Origin: Mycobacterium hubeiense
GTDB taxonomy: Bacteria > Actinomycetota > Actinomycetes > Mycobacteriales > Mycobacteriaceae
Direction: 5' to 3'
DNA length: 64,000 nucleotides
NCBI RefSeq assembly: GCF_002838065.1
Contig: NZ_PIZU01000011.1
Span: 1-64,000, forward strand
Positions 47,401 through 56,889 of the stretch are shown here, one piece after another (within the stretch, counting starts at the first letter, position 1; each line of letters opens with the position of its first letter). Made by a program: the position numbers and the translations under genes. The notes under the pieces are model-generated. The model made no database searches. It saw only the letters and a program-made list of their open reading frames with translations, and was not told the origin of the DNA.

Positions 47401-48063
47401 GTCGGCCTGGATGGTCTGGGCGCGACGGGCCATCTCGGCCTGGCGGCCCAGTGGTTTGAGCTGGCGACGCAGTTCGGTGGTCAGGTCGGTCAGCCGGGCC
47501 AGGTTGGCCGACATCGCGTCGAGTTTGCGGACCGCTTTTTCCTTGCGCTTGCGGTGCTTGAGCACGCCGGCGGCTTCCTCGATGAACGCCCGGCGGTCCT
47601 CGGGGCGCGACTCCAGGATCTCCGAGAGCTTGCCCTGCCCGACGATGACGTGCATTTCGCGGCCAATACCGGAATCAGACAGCAGTTCCTGCACATCCAT
47701 CAAACGGCAACTGCTGCCGTTGATTTCGTATTCACTGCCGCCGTCACGGAACATCCGACGGGTGATCGACACCTCGGAGTATTCGATCGGCAGCGAGTTG
47801 TCGGAGTTGTCGATGGTGACGGTGACCTCGGCGCGACCGAGCGGCGCACGCGACGAGGTGCCGGCGAAGATGACGTCTTCCATCTTGCCGCCGCGCAGCG
47901 TCTTGGCGCCCTGTTCGCCCATCACCCACGTCAGCGCGTCGACGACGTTGCTCTTGCCCGAGCCGTTGGGGCCGACGACGCAGGTGATGCCCGGCTCGAA
48001 GCGCAGAGTCGTCGGCGAAGCAAAGGACTTGAAGCCCTTCAGCGTCAGACTCTTGAGGTGCAC
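44479..48063 (-). CDS. smc: chromosome segregation protein SMC
   Basis: Condensin ATPase. About 1194 residues from GTG at 48063. N-terminal Walker [17 protein letters not shown], long coiled coils (about 165-500 and 660-1010), a hinge (about 510-650, [19 protein letters not shown]), and C-terminal signature [16 protein letters not shown] and Walker [14 protein letters not shown]. The start was set at [14 protein letters not shown], where the family begins, not at the upstream ATG. Confidence 0.95.
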   Translation of the reverse strand: MHLKSLTLKGFKSFASPTTLRFEPGITCVVGPNGSGKSNVVDALTWVMGEQGAKTLRGGKMEDVIFAGTSSRAPLGRAEVTVTIDNSDNSLPIEYSEVSITRRMFRDGGSEYEINGSSCRLMDVQELLSDSGIGREMHVIVGQGKLSEILESRPEDRRAFIEEAAGVLKHRKRKEKAVRKLDAMSANLARLTDLTTELRRQLKPLGRQAEMARRAQTIQADLRDARLRLAADDLVTRRAEFENTNAAETTLRREHDEIATRLDAATAALEGHEAAVSGLSERAEEAQQTWFRLSALAERVSATVRIASERAQLLDAEPEPSTGADPDALEAEADEMAAREQQLLAELTESRTRLEAARAELTERERVAAEAERAHLAAARAEADRREGLARLAGQVDTMRTRVESIDETVARLSAGIEEAAAKAQQAQAEFETVQGRVGELDAGEVGLDEHHDRTVAALRLADERVAELQAAERAAERQVASLRARIDALSVGLDRKDGAAWLQRNHNGAGLFGSIAQLLKVRPGYEAAVAAVLGAAADAVAAEDFGAARSAVAALKASDGGRAAIVLGDWPHDGAPVADPLPDGAVWAIDLVETPPRLHGAITAMLSGVAVVRDLSAALDLVASRPQLKAVTADGDLVGAGWVSGGSDRKPSTLEITSEIDKARAELEAAEKQTRELSAALSGALAEQSARQDAAEQALAALNESDAAISAIYEQLGRLGQEARAADDEWQRLIKQRDELEAGRARTVEELAELESRLHNAEQAPTFDAEPVDRQASMAAAETARAAEVEARLAVRTAEERANAVRGRADSLRRAAAAEREARLRAQRAREAREHAAAVAAAVAESGRLVAQRLSAVVSVASRTRDQLAAERQRRAAALAKAREEVTELGAKLASLTDALHRDEVAKAQATLRIEQLEAQVLEQFGMAPADLIAEYGPDVPLPPSELEMAEYEQARERGEQVTAPAPMPFDRPTQERRAKRAERELAELGRVNPLALEEFAALEERYNFLSTQLEDVKAARKDLLDVIADVDDRILQVFAEAYADVEREFREVFSALFPGGEGRLLLTNPDDMLTTGIEVEARPPGKKIKRLSLLSGGEKSLTAVAMLVAIFRARPSPFYVMDEVEAALDDVNLRRLLGLFEQLRAQSQLIVITHQKPTMEVADALYGVTMRDDGITAVISQRMRGQELVGAG

Positions 48064-48089
48064 GACTGGCCAGACTACCGCCGCAAGGG

Positions 48090-48374
48090 CTATCGCTCGC
48101 TGAAGCCCGGCATCGGGTCGCCGGGTTCTGACCAATCGGCGATGACCTTGTCGACCGATCCCGGCGTTTTCCCACTTTGCAGGAGCTCAAGCAAGCGTTG
48201 ACATTTGTCGCGGGGCCCCTGCGCGACGACCTGCACGCGCCCGTCGGGCCGGTTGGAGGCAAACCCCCTCAGCCCGAGTTCGAGCGCCCGTGCGCGTGTC
48301 CACCACCGAAACCCGACGCCCTGGACGTAGCCGTGCACCCAGGCGGTGAGGCGAACCTCAGGCTCGGCCGACAT
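48090..48374 (-). CDS. acyP: acylphosphatase
   Basis: 94-residue acylphosphatase: [18 protein letters not shown] with the phosphate-binding arginine and [15 protein letters not shown] with the catalytic asparagine. Overlaps the OsmC-like gene by 17 bases. Confidence 0.95.
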   Translation of the reverse strand: MSAEPEVRLTAWVHGYVQGVGFRWWTRARALELGLRGFASNRPDGRVQVVAQGPRDKCQRLLELLQSGKTPGSVDKVIADWSEPGDPMPGFSER

Positions 48375-48774
48375 CTTTCACCTCAAATGTCACTTTGGTC
48401 CCGGACTTGAGGGTGCGGCCGACGGTGCAGACCTGGTCGATGGCGCGTTCGACGACGGTGATCACGCGCGCCCGTTCGGCGTCGGACAATCCGGACAGAT
48501 CGAGTTCCATGCGCTCTTCGAGCAGCGGGTAGCGCTCCTGCTCACGGTCGGGCGGGCCGGACACCTTGATCGTCGCCCCGTAGTCGTCGCCGAGGCGGCG
48601 TCTCAGCGGCTGGTCGCTGGCCATGCCGCTGCAGGCCGCGAGGGCGATCTTCATCAGCTCGCCCGGCGTGAACACGCCGTCGACATCCTCGTTGCCGACG
48701 AGCACCTGCGCGCCGCGGCTGCTGCGTCCGGTGTAGCTGCGCACACCGGTGCGCTCGACCCACAGTTCCGTCAT
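48358..48774 (-). CDS. OsmC family protein
   Basis: 138-residue OsmC-like peroxidase-type protein. [19 protein letters not shown] carries the first redox cysteine and [18 protein letters not shown] the second. Reduces organic hydroperoxides in related proteins. Start ATG at 48774 ([10 protein letters not shown]); the longer frame would run through a palindrome. Confidence 0.9.
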   Translation of the reverse strand: MTELWVERTGVRSYTGRSSRGAQVLVGNEDVDGVFTPGELMKIALAACSGMASDQPLRRRLGDDYGATIKVSGPPDREQERYPLLEERMELDLSGLSDAERARVITVVERAIDQVCTVGRTLKSGTKVTFEVKDVGRA

Positions 48775-48786
48775 GGTCCCCATCTT

Positions 48787-48849
48787 CGCCGAAATGGAAT
48801 TCCCGGTCGCCAACAGCGTGACTTCGCCGCCCGGAATTCCATTTCGGCG
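48787..48849. repeat. 17-bp inverted repeat between divergent genes
   Basis: CGCCGAAATGGAATTCC (48787-48803) and its exact complement (48833-48849) with a 29-base centre. Lies 12 bases upstream of the OsmC-like start and 60 bases upstream of the plus-strand membrane protein, so it is not a terminator. An operator or an intergenic repeat. Confidence 0.6.
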
Positions 48850-48909
48850 CAATCAGGGCCGACGACGTTAGGCTTGCGGGCGCCGACACGATCAACGAAC
48901 TGGACGACG

Positions 48910-49449
48910 ATGACCTATCCCCCCATCCCGCCGGGATCCCCACCTCAGCCCTACGGCTACGGCATGCCGCCGCAGGGTCAATACCCGCCGCCGACGCCCG
49001 GCGGGAATCGCTCGCTGCTGATCTTCGGTGCCGTGGCCGTCGTCGTACTCCTCGCGGTGGCCGGAATCGTCGCCGTGGTCGCCACCTCGGACAGTTCCGG
49101 CTCCCCGACCGCTGCGGGCTCGGAGTCCCCAGACGAGGAGGCGATCCGGGCGTTACTCGCAGCACCGTCGCTGGACAGCAGCAGCGACATCTCCGATGCG
49201 ATGCCGTACTTCTGCGAGGCAGATCAGAAGTTGCTCGAGAAGATTGACGACATGGGCCTCGACGCAAACGAGATTGCCCCGCAGGAACCGGACCCGTCGT
49301 CCACCATCAGCGACATCGAGGTCAACGGTGACAAGGCCACGGCGCGGGTCGAGAACAAGGCCGGGACATCAAAGATGTACTTCCGCAAGGAAAGTGGCGA
49401 GTGGAAGATCTGCATGAGCGACATGCCGGGGATGCCGCCGATCCGGTGA
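48910..49449 (+). CDS. Pro-rich, single-pass membrane protein
   Basis: 179 residues. Cytoplasmic tail rich in Pro, Gly and Tyr (about 1-32), one membrane segment (about 36-60, LLIFGAVAVVVLLAVAGIVA), then an exported domain of about 115 residues with two cysteines (YFCEAD and KICMSD) resembling DUF4878-type lumenal domains. Function unknown. The ATG is the start of the tail; the open frame extends upstream without support. Confidence 0.8.
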   Translation: MTYPPIPPGSPPQPYGYGMPPQGQYPPPTPGGNRSLLIFGAVAVVVLLAVAGIVAVVATSDSSGSPTAAGSESPDEEAIRALLAAPSLDSSSDISDAMPYFCEADQKLLEKIDDMGLDANEIAPQEPDPSSTISDIEVNGDKATARVENKAGTSKMYFRKESGEWKICMSDMPGMPPIR

Positions 49450-50304
49450 TCAGCGCCGCACCCGCGGGCGCGGTTGGCATTTCGGGCAGTAGTACGACGA
49501 GCGGTTCATGAACTTCTCCCGCCGCATGACCGCGCCGCAGCGCCGGCACGGCTCACCTTCGCGGCCGTAGGCGTCCAGCGAGCGCTCGAAGTAGCCGGAT
49601 TCGCCGTTGACGTTGACATAGAGCGAATCGAACGATGTGCCGCCCTGGCCCAGCGCCTCGCTCATCACCGTCGCCGACGCGTCGAGCAGCTCGCCGAGCT
49701 GGCGACGGCTCAACGACGACGCGAGCCGGCCGCCGTGCAATCGCGCCCGCCACAGCGCCTCGTCGGCGTAGATGTTGCCGATACCGGAGACGACTGTCTG
49801 GTCGAGCAACTGGCGCTTGATCTCAGAATGCTTGCGGCGCAACACCGTGACGACACTGTCGCGGTTGAATTGCGGGTCCAGCGGATCACGCGCCAGATGC
49901 GCGACGGGCGCCGGTACGTCGCTGCCGTCGACGGTGACAATGTCGGCAAGCATCCAGCCGCCGAACGTGCGCTGGTCGACGAAGCTCAGCGCGGTGCCGT
50001 CGTCGAGCAACGCCGCGATGCGCAGATGGTTCTCGTTCGGCACATCGCCCAGCAGCATCTGCCCGCTCATGCCGAGGTGCACCACCAATGCCGAACCGTC
50101 ATCAAGCGTGAGCCACAGGTACTTTCCGCGCCGACCGGTTCCGACGATGCGCGCCCCCAGCAGCCGCGCGGTCAGGTCGGCGGGACCCGCCTCGTGCCGG
50201 CGCACCGCCCGGGGATGGTGCACCCGCACCGCGGTGATGGCCTTGTCGACGACGTGCGCGTCCAGACCGCGACGGACGACCTCTACTTCGGGAAGTTCAG
50301 GCAC
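49450..50304 (-). CDS. fpg: formamidopyrimidine-DNA glycosylase
   Basis: 284-residue DNA repair glycosylase (MutM) removing 8-oxoguanine. N-terminal [14 protein letters not shown] (catalytic P1, E2 after Met removal), helix-two-turn-helix region, and C-terminal zinc finger [24 protein letters not shown]. Overlaps rnc by 8 bases. Confidence 0.96.
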   Translation of the reverse strand: MPELPEVEVVRRGLDAHVVDKAITAVRVHHPRAVRRHEAGPADLTARLLGARIVGTGRRGKYLWLTLDDGSALVVHLGMSGQMLLGDVPNENHLRIAALLDDGTALSFVDQRTFGGWMLADIVTVDGSDVPAPVAHLARDPLDPQFNRDSVVTVLRRKHSEIKRQLLDQTVVSGIGNIYADEALWRARLHGGRLASSLSRRQLGELLDASATVMSEALGQGGTSFDSLYVNVNGESGYFERSLDAYGREGEPCRRCGAVMRREKFMNRSSYYCPKCQPRPRVRR

Positions 50305-50989
50305 TATCCAGCGCAGTCCATGCCGCCGCGGCGGCCTTGAGCTCCGCCTCTTTCTTCGTCCGGCCGACGCCCGTGCCGTATTCCGTGTCGGCGATGACGA
50401 CGGTCGCGGTGAATTCCTTGTCGTGATCGGGGCCCGTCGCCGTCACGACGTAGGACGGGGCGCCCAGATTGCGGGCGGCGGTCAGCTCTTGCAGGCTGCT
50501 CTTCCAGTCCAGTCCCGCGCCCAGGGTCGGCGCCGTATCGAGCAGCTCACCGAACAGTCGCAGGATCACTTCGCGAGTCACCTCGGCGCCGTGTTCCAAA
50601 TAGATTGCGCCTAAAAGGGATTCGACGCCATCAGCGAGAATGCTGGACTTGTCGGCGCCGCCGGAGTTCTCCTCGCCCTTTCCGAGCAAAAGGAACGCGC
50701 CCAGGCCCTTGTCGCTGAGTTGGCGGCCCACATCGGCCAGCGCCTGGGTGTTGACGACGCTGGCGCGCAGCTTGGCCAGATCGCCTTCGGACTTGTCGGG
50801 ATGGCGGTGGTAGAGCTCTTCGGTGACGGTCAGCCCGAGCACGGCGTCGCCGAGGAACTCCAGGCGCTCGTTGGTGGGCAGCCCGCCGTTCTCGTAGGAG
50901 TAGCTGCGATGGGTCAGGGCAATGGTGAGCAGTTCGTCGGGCAGATCGACGCCCAGCGCCTCGAGCAGCGGCGCGCGGTCGACCGTCAC
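50297..50989 (-). CDS. rnc: ribonuclease III
   Basis: 230-residue dsRNA endonuclease. Signature [14 protein letters not shown], then [19 protein letters not shown], and a C-terminal dsRBD ([20 protein letters not shown]...). Start GTG at 50989 overlaps the DUF177 stop by 4 bases (GTGA). The upstream extension is not coding. Confidence 0.95.
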   Translation of the reverse strand: MTVDRAPLLEALGVDLPDELLTIALTHRSYSYENGGLPTNERLEFLGDAVLGLTVTEELYHRHPDKSEGDLAKLRASVVNTQALADVGRQLSDKGLGAFLLLGKGEENSGGADKSSILADGVESLLGAIYLEHGAEVTREVILRLFGELLDTAPTLGAGLDWKSSLQELTAARNLGAPSYVVTATGPDHDKEFTATVVIADTEYGTGVGRTKKEAELKAAAAAWTALDSA

Positions 50990-51564
50990 GACTCGTCTCC
51001 GATCTGGTCGCGCAGCGCGGCCAGTTTGGCCCATCGGGGGTCGAGCTTGTCGTGGTGGTGGCCGGGTTCGGCGGTGGCCAGCGGGATGCCGCAGTCCGGG
51101 CACAGGCCGATGCAGTCCGGACCGCACAACGGGGAGAACGGCAGGGCCAGCCCGACGGCATCGACGATCGGCTGCTCCAAATCGACGGTTTCGTCCACCA
51201 CGCGCCCGATTTCGTCGGATTCGGTGGTTTCGTCGGTGGCGCTGTCGGGATAGGCGAACAGCTCCGTCAGTTCGATCTCCACCTGTCCGGCCGTCGGGCT
51301 CAGGCAGCGCGCGCATTCGCCGACGGTCGGCCCCGACACGGTGCCGGTGACCAGTACGCCCTCCGAAACGGATTCCATCCGCAGATCGAGTTCCAGCGGC
51401 GCGCCCGCCTCGATCGCCACCAGGGCCACGCCGATGCGCGACGGGCTGACCACGGTTTCGTGGATACTCAGCATCGACCCGGGCCGCCGGCCCAGCCGCG
51501 AAACGTTCAACACGAGCGGCGATCGGGACGCGCGGTGCGCCTTCGCGTTCGCTTGTCTCGCCAT
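50986..51564 (-). CDS. DUF177/YceD family protein
   Basis: 192 residues with [20 protein letters not shown] and a C-terminal [13 protein letters not shown] zinc-like cluster, as in the YceD family linked to 23S rRNA/ribosome accumulation. Equivalent of Rv2926c. In most bacteria rpmF follows it; here rnc does, coupled by a GTGA overlap. Confidence 0.9.
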   Translation of the reverse strand: MARQANAKAHRASRSPLVLNVSRLGRRPGSMLSIHETVVSPSRIGVALVAIEAGAPLELDLRMESVSEGVLVTGTVSGPTVGECARCLSPTAGQVEIELTELFAYPDSATDETTESDEIGRVVDETVDLEQPIVDAVGLALPFSPLCGPDCIGLCPDCGIPLATAEPGHHHDKLDPRWAKLAALRDQIGDES

Positions 51565-51600
51565 GACGCCAATCCTACGGCGGCAACAGCCGCCGACCGG

Positions 51601-52338
51601 TCAGCGTGCCGCGTAGTCGTGCGTGCCGGCCGCGGTGCGTAGCTGGTGACGGCCGCGCCCCACCGAGCGCAGGGTCCCGTTGAGGAAGTCCTCGAACTCG
51701 GCGAGTTTGCTGTCGACATAGATGTCGCATTCGCCGCGCAACCGGTCCGCTTCGGCGTGGGCGGCGTCGATCAACCGGGTGGCCTCAGCGTTCGCGGTCG
51801 AAACGATCTCGGTTTGCGACACCAGTCGCTGCTGTTCCTTGATGCCCTCTTGCACGGCTTTCTCGTAGGCCAGGTTGCCGCTTTCGATGAGCCGGTCGGC
51901 TTCGGCCTTGGCTCGGCCGGTGGCGGCCTCGTACTCACGCTTTGCCGTGGCGGCGACGCGGGCCGCCTCCTCACGCGCTTCGGCGACCATGCGTTCGCTG
52001 TGCTGACGGGCCTCGGCGACCATGCGGTCGGCCTGTGCCTTGGCGTCGGCGAGCAGCCGGTCCGCCTCGGCGCGGGCGTGGTTGAGCATCGAATCGGCCT
52101 CCGCGCTGGCCGTCGACACCATCGAGTCCGAGTGCTCCTTGGCCTCACGCAGGAGCGAATCCCGGGCGTCGAGCACATCCTGGGCGTCGTCGAGTTCACC
52201 GGGGATGGCGTCCTTGATGTCGTCGATTAGCTCGAGGACATCGCCGCGGGGCACCACGCAGCCGGCGGTCATCGGCACGCCGCGTGCTTCTTCGACAATG
52301 GCGCCCAGCTCGTCGAGCGCTTCAAATACTCGGTACAC
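51601..52338 (-). CDS. sepIVA: SepIVA, DivIVA-like coiled-coil septation protein
   Basis: 245 residues. N-terminal MYRVFEALDELGAIVEEARGVPM, then a long Ala-rich coiled coil (about 75-215) with repeated EADR/KAQADRM motifs. Rv2927c family, needed for septation and polar growth in mycobacteria. Confidence 0.93.
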   Translation of the reverse strand: MYRVFEALDELGAIVEEARGVPMTAGCVVPRGDVLELIDDIKDAIPGELDDAQDVLDARDSLLREAKEHSDSMVSTASAEADSMLNHARAEADRLLADAKAQADRMVAEARQHSERMVAEAREEAARVAATAKREYEAATGRAKAEADRLIESGNLAYEKAVQEGIKEQQRLVSQTEIVSTANAEATRLIDAAHAEADRLRGECDIYVDSKLAEFEDFLNGTLRSVGRGRHQLRTAAGTHDYAAR

Positions 52339-52496
52339 GGCAACATCCTCCAGGCGAAGTTATTTGTTACTAGTGTGCCTGGTGTTACGCCTGTGACAGT
52401 GCAGCACGGTCGGTGTGTCGCCACCGGGCACATGCCCAATATGCACGACGCCGTCGGCCGCCGAAACCTGCAGGTACGACGAGGCGTCCTGGCCGG

Positions 52497-53063
52497 TCAC
52501 CTCAGCGCGGCACCGATCGCGTCACGTGCACGATCCAGCATCGACGCGAACGGGCCCACAGCAAAGTTCATCTTGGCGGACTCGACTCCGGGGTGCGGGC
52601 GCGTCGGCGCGAGGGCCTCGGCGGCCTGGACCGCCTTCTCCATCCGCTTGAGGTCGTCGGCCGCCAGGTTGCGCTGAAGCTTGTTGAACTCCTCGTTCTC
52701 CTCGTGATCGGCATGGTCGGCGACGGCGTCGCGGAACTTCGTGAGCGCGTCGATGAACTCCTTCGAATCGACGTCCATGCTCTCGAGCTTCGACAGCTGT
52801 TCTTTGGCCGCGTGTTCCTCGTGGAGGCGGGCGTCGACGATCTCGTCGCCGCCGCGAACTTCGTGCCGCACACGCGGATGAACCACCATCTCTTCGGCGG
52901 TCTCGTGCACCGCCAACAACTGGCGAAGGTCGACGAACGCCTTCTCGCGCGCTTTGGTGCTCGACGCCGACAGCACGTCGTCGAACATGTCCTTGATCAG
53001 GTTGTGCTGCGCCGTGAGGAAGGCGACGACGTCATCGGCGGACTGAACGAATGTCTGTGTCAC
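52497..53063 (-). CDS. hemerythrin HHE domain protein
   Basis: 188 residues from GTG at 53063. Hemerythrin-like four-helix bundle with metal-ligand histidines (LTAQHNLIKDMFDD, LAVHETAEEMVVHPR, LHEEHAAKEQL, VADHADHEENEEF). A di-iron oxygen or redox sensor/storage protein is likely. GGAGGT 7 bases upstream supports the start. Divergent from the type VII module. Confidence 0.9.
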   Translation of the reverse strand: MTQTFVQSADDVVAFLTAQHNLIKDMFDDVLSASSTKAREKAFVDLRQLLAVHETAEEMVVHPRVRHEVRGGDEIVDARLHEEHAAKEQLSKLESMDVDSKEFIDALTKFRDAVADHADHEENEEFNKLQRNLAADDLKRMEKAVQAAEALAPTRPHPGVESAKMNFAVGPFASMLDRARDAIGAALR

Positions 53064-53229
53064 GGCGGTTACCTCCGCAGCTGTTGTGGGACCGGCTACC
53101 CGCCTGTACCCGCCGCGGCCACGGGTTAATCGCCGCGCACACATCAGCGCGTTTTGGACAGCGCGGTCCCAACGTGCGACAGCTAATACACTTTGGGACG
53201 TCGTCGCCGATCACGGGGGTTGTATTCAA

Positions 53230-53508
53230 GTGCCAGATCGCCGTCTCTCGGTTAACCCGGAAGGGCTGCTCGCGGCGTCCGCGACGCTGAGCGAACATGC
53301 GGGCCGACTTGGTGAAACCAGCGGCGCATCTGGTGGCAGTAAACCATCTGGCGCGGGCGCGGCCGCGCTTGTCGCGTCGGTTTCCTCATTCATGGAGGCC
53401 TACAGCGCACGTTTGTTACACCACGGGCAGTCCGCGCAGACGGCGGCCGATAGCTACATCACAACCGACGGCGAGGCAGCGGGTGGCATCTCGGCGGTGT
53501 CGTTGTGA
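53230..53508 (+). CDS. EspC-like/DUF2580 small type VII secretion protein
   Basis: 92 residues from GTG at 53230 (VPDRRLSVNPEGLLAASATL). Resembles EspC/DUF2580 proteins that pair with WXG100-type partners. Stretch ADSYITTDGEAAGG fits the secretion-signal end of the family. Overlaps the next gene by 4 bases (GTGA), so the two are made together. The start could be a few codons different. Confidence 0.7.
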   Translation: MPDRRLSVNPEGLLAASATLSEHAGRLGETSGASGGSKPSGAGAAALVASVSSFMEAYSARLLHHGQSAQTAADSYITTDGEAAGGISAVSL

Positions 53509-54992
53509 GCTCGATACCTGCTGGGCTTGTCTCAGCGCCGGCGCCGGCGACGTCAGGCCCGGGTGTTCCCTCTCGGTCGCAGATCGACGGCTGGATTTCT
53601 GATATCGACCATCTGTCGAGTACCGCCTCGTGGTTGCGATCGCAGGCCGAGAAGGCTGAGGCGGCCGCCGACGCCCACGCGCAGCAGTTGTCTGCACCTG
53701 GCGGCACCGAATGGGAGGGTGAAGCCGCCGATACAGCCCAGGAACGTGCCTACGGTGACCGCGGCGTGGTGTACCGGGCCGCCGACCACAAGCGCGAGAT
53801 GGCCAAGGTCGCCGATCTCGGTGCGCAAAACCTCTTCCAATTACGTAATCGCGCTCTCGAAGCGATCAGCCAGGCCGAAGACGACGAGTTCGAGGTGGGC
53901 GAAGACCTCACGGTCACCGACAAACACAGCTACACCACGCGTGAGCTGAACCTCTGCTTGGCGCGGGAAGCCATCGCCAAGGAGCACCAGGACGCCATCA
54001 TGACCTGGGCCAAAGCGCTTGCGGCAGAAGACGCCCAAGTCGGCGCGAAGCTCTCAGCTGGTGCCATCGCATTAGACGCCATGCTTCCGCAACATTGGAA
54101 CAACGCTGGTACCGACAAGACGGGCGAACCCCACATACAGGCCGTCGACAATCAGATCGAACGCGATGAAGACGGTGCCGAATCATCGGATCCGCAGACC
54201 GACTCGGATCCAGCTGGCCCGTTGCCGAGCGAGTCAGAGGGGTTCGTCATCGGCCCACCGACCAAACCGAAGCTGGAGTGGGATGAAGACTTTGAGTACG
54301 GATCTCAAAGTCCCACATTGAAGGACTGGCGTGACCGCGCCGAGTGGCAAGCAAAGTTGGCCGGCGGGCGGCTACTACGACCTGATCTAGATGACGCCAC
54401 CGCGATGTACGAGCACTACTGGGACAACGATGGCAAGCCGATCGTGTTCGACTACGAGGAGGCGTACCGCGAGGACACTGGTGTGCGCGCGAACGTGAAC
54501 GCCGAAATCGCGCGTGCACAACGCGCTGCCGAGGACCTTGTTCGCGCGGGCAACACGTCGTTTTCGATGACCGGCAACGCGTCGGCGACGAAGGAATATC
54601 CCGTTACCGAGAACTGGCAGAAGGCCATCGGCGGATATCAGCAATGGAGTAGTGCGGATGTCCGAGTCGACGGCAACAAGGTCACCATGGAAGTCACCGT
54701 GCACGCCGAGGACCACTACAACTTCAACCGCGGCGAGACGGACATCGGGACGGGAACACCGGACGAGGTCAATGGTCGGTTCGCAGAAGTTGGGTGGGCC
54801 AAGCCTTTCGATTCGTCTGGCTCGGTGACTCGGACAATCACGTGGGAACTGGGCAGCGCTCCGTCCGGCGAAGCCGGAGGGCCTCAGTTCAACCCTGGAC
54901 GGGAGGATCGTGTAGATGGCAGAGGCAGCGCGGGCTCATTCCCAGACTGGCCGTCAAACAACCGTGGGACGGGACGAGTCGGCCTGCCGTGA
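53505..54992 (+). CDS. WXG-type effector-like protein with unassigned C-terminal domain
   Basis: 495 residues. About 25-110 is a helical hairpin with WEG (W70-E71-G72), the WXG100/LXG-like targeting fold of type VII secretion. A hydrophilic acidic linker (about 205-255) leads to a C-terminal domain (about 260-450) with the conserved-looking DHYNFNRGETDIGTGTPD (403-420) and NGRFAEVGWAKPF blocks. No signal peptide. It is probably secreted by an ESX system, with the C-terminus as the active part, toxin or otherwise; the activity is not known. Base use is visibly less GC-rich than neighbours. Confidence 0.75.
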   Translation: MSSIPAGLVSAPAPATSGPGVPSRSQIDGWISDIDHLSSTASWLRSQAEKAEAAADAHAQQLSAPGGTEWEGEAADTAQERAYGDRGVVYRAADHKREMAKVADLGAQNLFQLRNRALEAISQAEDDEFEVGEDLTVTDKHSYTTRELNLCLAREAIAKEHQDAIMTWAKALAAEDAQVGAKLSAGAIALDAMLPQHWNNAGTDKTGEPHIQAVDNQIERDEDGAESSDPQTDSDPAGPLPSESEGFVIGPPTKPKLEWDEDFEYGSQSPTLKDWRDRAEWQAKLAGGRLLRPDLDDATAMYEHYWDNDGKPIVFDYEEAYREDTGVRANVNAEIARAQRAAEDLVRAGNTSFSMTGNASATKEYPVTENWQKAIGGYQQWSSADVRVDGNKVTMEVTVHAEDHYNFNRGETDIGTGTPDEVNGRFAEVGWAKPFDSSGSVTRTITWELGSAPSGEAGGPQFNPGREDRVDGRGSAGSFPDWPSNNRGTGRVGLP

Positions 54993-55482
54993 TCGCAAAT
55001 GGCTTCCGGGCATCGTAGCTGTGCTGGTCATGCTGTTGGCGGCCGCTTGTAATGGTCAGCCAGTAGCCGAACGCGACGGAGAACAGACTGTGCAAACATC
55101 GGCGCAGAAGCGTGACGCGAACCCTGTACGCCACGACCTCGAGCCGCTGACCAAGCGCTTCCCTGCATTGGGCAGCCCCGTTTCGGCGTCATGGGTGAGC
55201 GGCAATATGGGCGATCCCGATGTGCCAGGCCCGTCGTTGTACTGGATCGACGCCATCGTGGAGCTCACACCAGAGACCGCGCGTCAGCTTGCCGAGAAGT
55301 TTTCACCTGCACCCACATCCGTCCAACCCGATGTCTGGACAACTCTTGCGGACGCGCTGCCCCAGGGCCAGTTTCGGGCTAGCGACGCCTTGGATATGGC
55401 GTTCACCTCAAACCAGGTGAAGGCAAAGGTGTTCCTCGCCGAGAACGCACCCATCGTCGTCATTACCGCGATGGGTGAATAA
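54916..55482 (+). CDS. lipoprotein, candidate partner of the effector-like protein
   Basis: 188 residues. Signal segment about 29-44 ends in a lipobox (LAAAC, cysteine 45), so it is a membrane-anchored lipoprotein facing outward. The rest has YWIDAIVELTPETARQLAEK. ATG at 54916 has GGGAGG 9 bases upstream and overlaps the effector gene by 77 bases. Its place right behind a secreted effector fits an immunity or chaperone protein. Family not recognised. Confidence 0.72.
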   Translation: MAEAARAHSQTGRQTTVGRDESACRDRKWLPGIVAVLVMLLAAACNGQPVAERDGEQTVQTSAQKRDANPVRHDLEPLTKRFPALGSPVSASWVSGNMGDPDVPGPSLYWIDAIVELTPETARQLAEKFSPAPTSVQPDVWTTLADALPQGQFRASDALDMAFTSNQVKAKVFLAENAPIVVITAMGE

Positions 55483-55832
55483 CTACCAAGCGGTTTCTCT
55501 CACCCGCTTTTCCAGTTTCAGTCACCTACTGATTTCATTGCCGACACGGGCTCGCTTGGCGATATCAGGCGCTGTGTGACCGAATGGCTACCTCTGCCGC
55601 AGCCGGTGATTGTGGACGGAGGTGTTGTTGCGCAATTTAGCTTTTGCCGCGATCCACGCCGGGCCCGAGGCGATCAGGAAACTGACAAGAGGTCCCGCCA
55701 CCATGTGCGGCAAATCGGAGATGATGCTCATGAGCCGAGTATCGGGTGTGGGTCTGACACAGCAGGGCGAGCGACAGTAACCAACCGCCCTAACGCGTCA
55801 GCTGTCGGACTGGTGCCCAAAACGCCCCAAAG
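55483..55832. other. gap between the module and coaD
   Basis: About 350 bases. AAGCGG/CCGCTT (55488-55493 and 55504-55509) with a 10-base loop and a short T-run may end the type VII operon. A possible small minus-strand gene is at 55588-55731. The rest shows no recognisable structure. Confidence 0.5.
55588..55731 (-). CDS. possible 47-residue membrane peptide
   Basis: Minus-strand frame starting MSIISDLPHMVAGPLVSFLI with one hydrophobic segment and a basic tail. No clear ribosome site and no known family. Might be a real small protein, a remnant or chance. Confidence 0.25.
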   Translation of the reverse strand: MSIISDLPHMVAGPLVSFLIASGPAWIAAKAKLRNNTSVHNHRLRQR

Positions 55833-56312
55833 CTACCCGCCGCGCAGCTTTTCCTGCAGCCGCCGGTTCACCGGCTCGGGCAAAAGTTCGGAGACGTCGC
55901 CGCCCAGTGACGCCACTTCTTTCGCCAGCGACGACGACACGAACGAATAGGTCGGCCTGGTGGCGACGAAGAACGTGTCGACGCCGGCGATGTGCTTGTT
56001 CATCTGCGCCATCTGCAGCTCGTACTCGAAGTCGGTGCCGGTGCGCAGCCCCTTGACGATCGCCGTCAGCCCGCGCGACTTCACAAAGTCGACCACCAGA
56101 CCCTCGCCCGACTCGACCCGCAGATTCGGCAGGTGCGTCGTCGACTCCTCGATCATCGCGATGCGTTCCTCGAGGCTGAACATCCCCTTCTTGTTGGGAT
56201 TGATCAGGATCGCGACGACGACCTCATCGAATTGCGCCGACGCACGCTCGAAAACGTCGATGTGGCCGAGGGTCACCGGATCGAAGGATCCTGGGCATAC
56301 CGCGCCGCTCAT
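55833..56312 (-). CDS. coaD: phosphopantetheine adenylyltransferase
   Basis: 159-residue enzyme of coenzyme A synthesis (PPAT). Nucleotidyltransferase motif [17 protein letters not shown] with TLGH, and the substrate region [16 protein letters not shown]. Rv2965c equivalent, beside rsmD and pca. Confidence 0.96.
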   Translation of the reverse strand: MSGAVCPGSFDPVTLGHIDVFERASAQFDEVVVAILINPNKKGMFSLEERIAMIEESTTHLPNLRVESGEGLVVDFVKSRGLTAIVKGLRTGTDFEYELQMAQMNKHIAGVDTFFVATRPTYSFVSSSLAKEVASLGGDVSELLPEPVNRRLQEKLRGG

Positions 56313-56337
56313 GGGTGACGACGCTAGCAGGGCGGCT

Positions 56338-56889
56338 TCACGCCTGCGCCATCTCGATGCGGGTATCGCCGTAACGGCGCGGCGGCCACTCCGTCCAGCC
56401 GTCCGGCCATTTCAACGGTTCAGCTGTGCCCGGCCGCTCGATGACCACCACCGTGCCCGCCGTCGTCCAACCATGACTGGCCAACGCCGCGACTACCGCC
56501 TCGATTTCGCCCGAACCGATGTCGTACGGCGGGTCGGCCAACACCAAATCCACCGGCCGATCTGGCCCTGCCGCCAGCACCTTCGCGACGGGCCCGCGGC
56601 GCACCGTCGCGCCGGAAACATCGAGCGCACCGATGTTCTGCGAAATCACGCCCGCCGCCCGCTGATCCGATTCGACGAACACCACCGAGGCCGCTCCACG
56701 GGAAAGAGCTTCCAGCCCAAGAGCTCCCGAACCGGCATAGAGATCGAGTACAGCCAAGCCGGAGAAATCCAGGCGGGCCGTCAACACGTTGAACAGCGAT
56801 TCGCGCACCCGATCGGTGGTCGGCCGGGTCCCGGTGCGCGGCACCGCAATCCGGCGTCCGCCGAACTTCCCGGCGACGATGCGGGTCAG
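56338..56889 (-). CDS. rsmD: 16S rRNA (guanine(966)-N2)-methyltransferase RsmD
   Basis: About 183 residues. SAM motif [19 protein letters not shown] and catalytic [10 protein letters not shown]. The conserved N-terminus [17 protein letters not shown] is in frame, but the only codon at its head is CTG at 56889, overlapping the pca stop. The first standard start, GTG at 56844, would drop 15 residues of this conserved part. Confidence 0.88.
   Translation of the reverse strand: MTRIVAGKFGGRRIAVPRTGTRPTTDRVRESLFNVLTARLDFSGLAVLDLYAGSGALGLEALSRGAASVVFVESDQRAAGVISQNIGALDVSGATVRRGPVAKVLAAGPDRPVDLVLADPPYDIGSGEIEAVVAALASHGWTTAGTVVVIERPGTAEPLKWPDGWTEWPPRRYGDTRIEMAQA

Noticed and set aside
54889..55134. 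81-codon minus-strand frame in the type VII module
   Set aside because: Antisense to the lipoprotein signal region and without a start context.
55576..55950. 124-codon plus-strand frame overlapping coaD
   Set aside because: No ribosome site, no family resemblance, and its 3' half is antisense to coaD.
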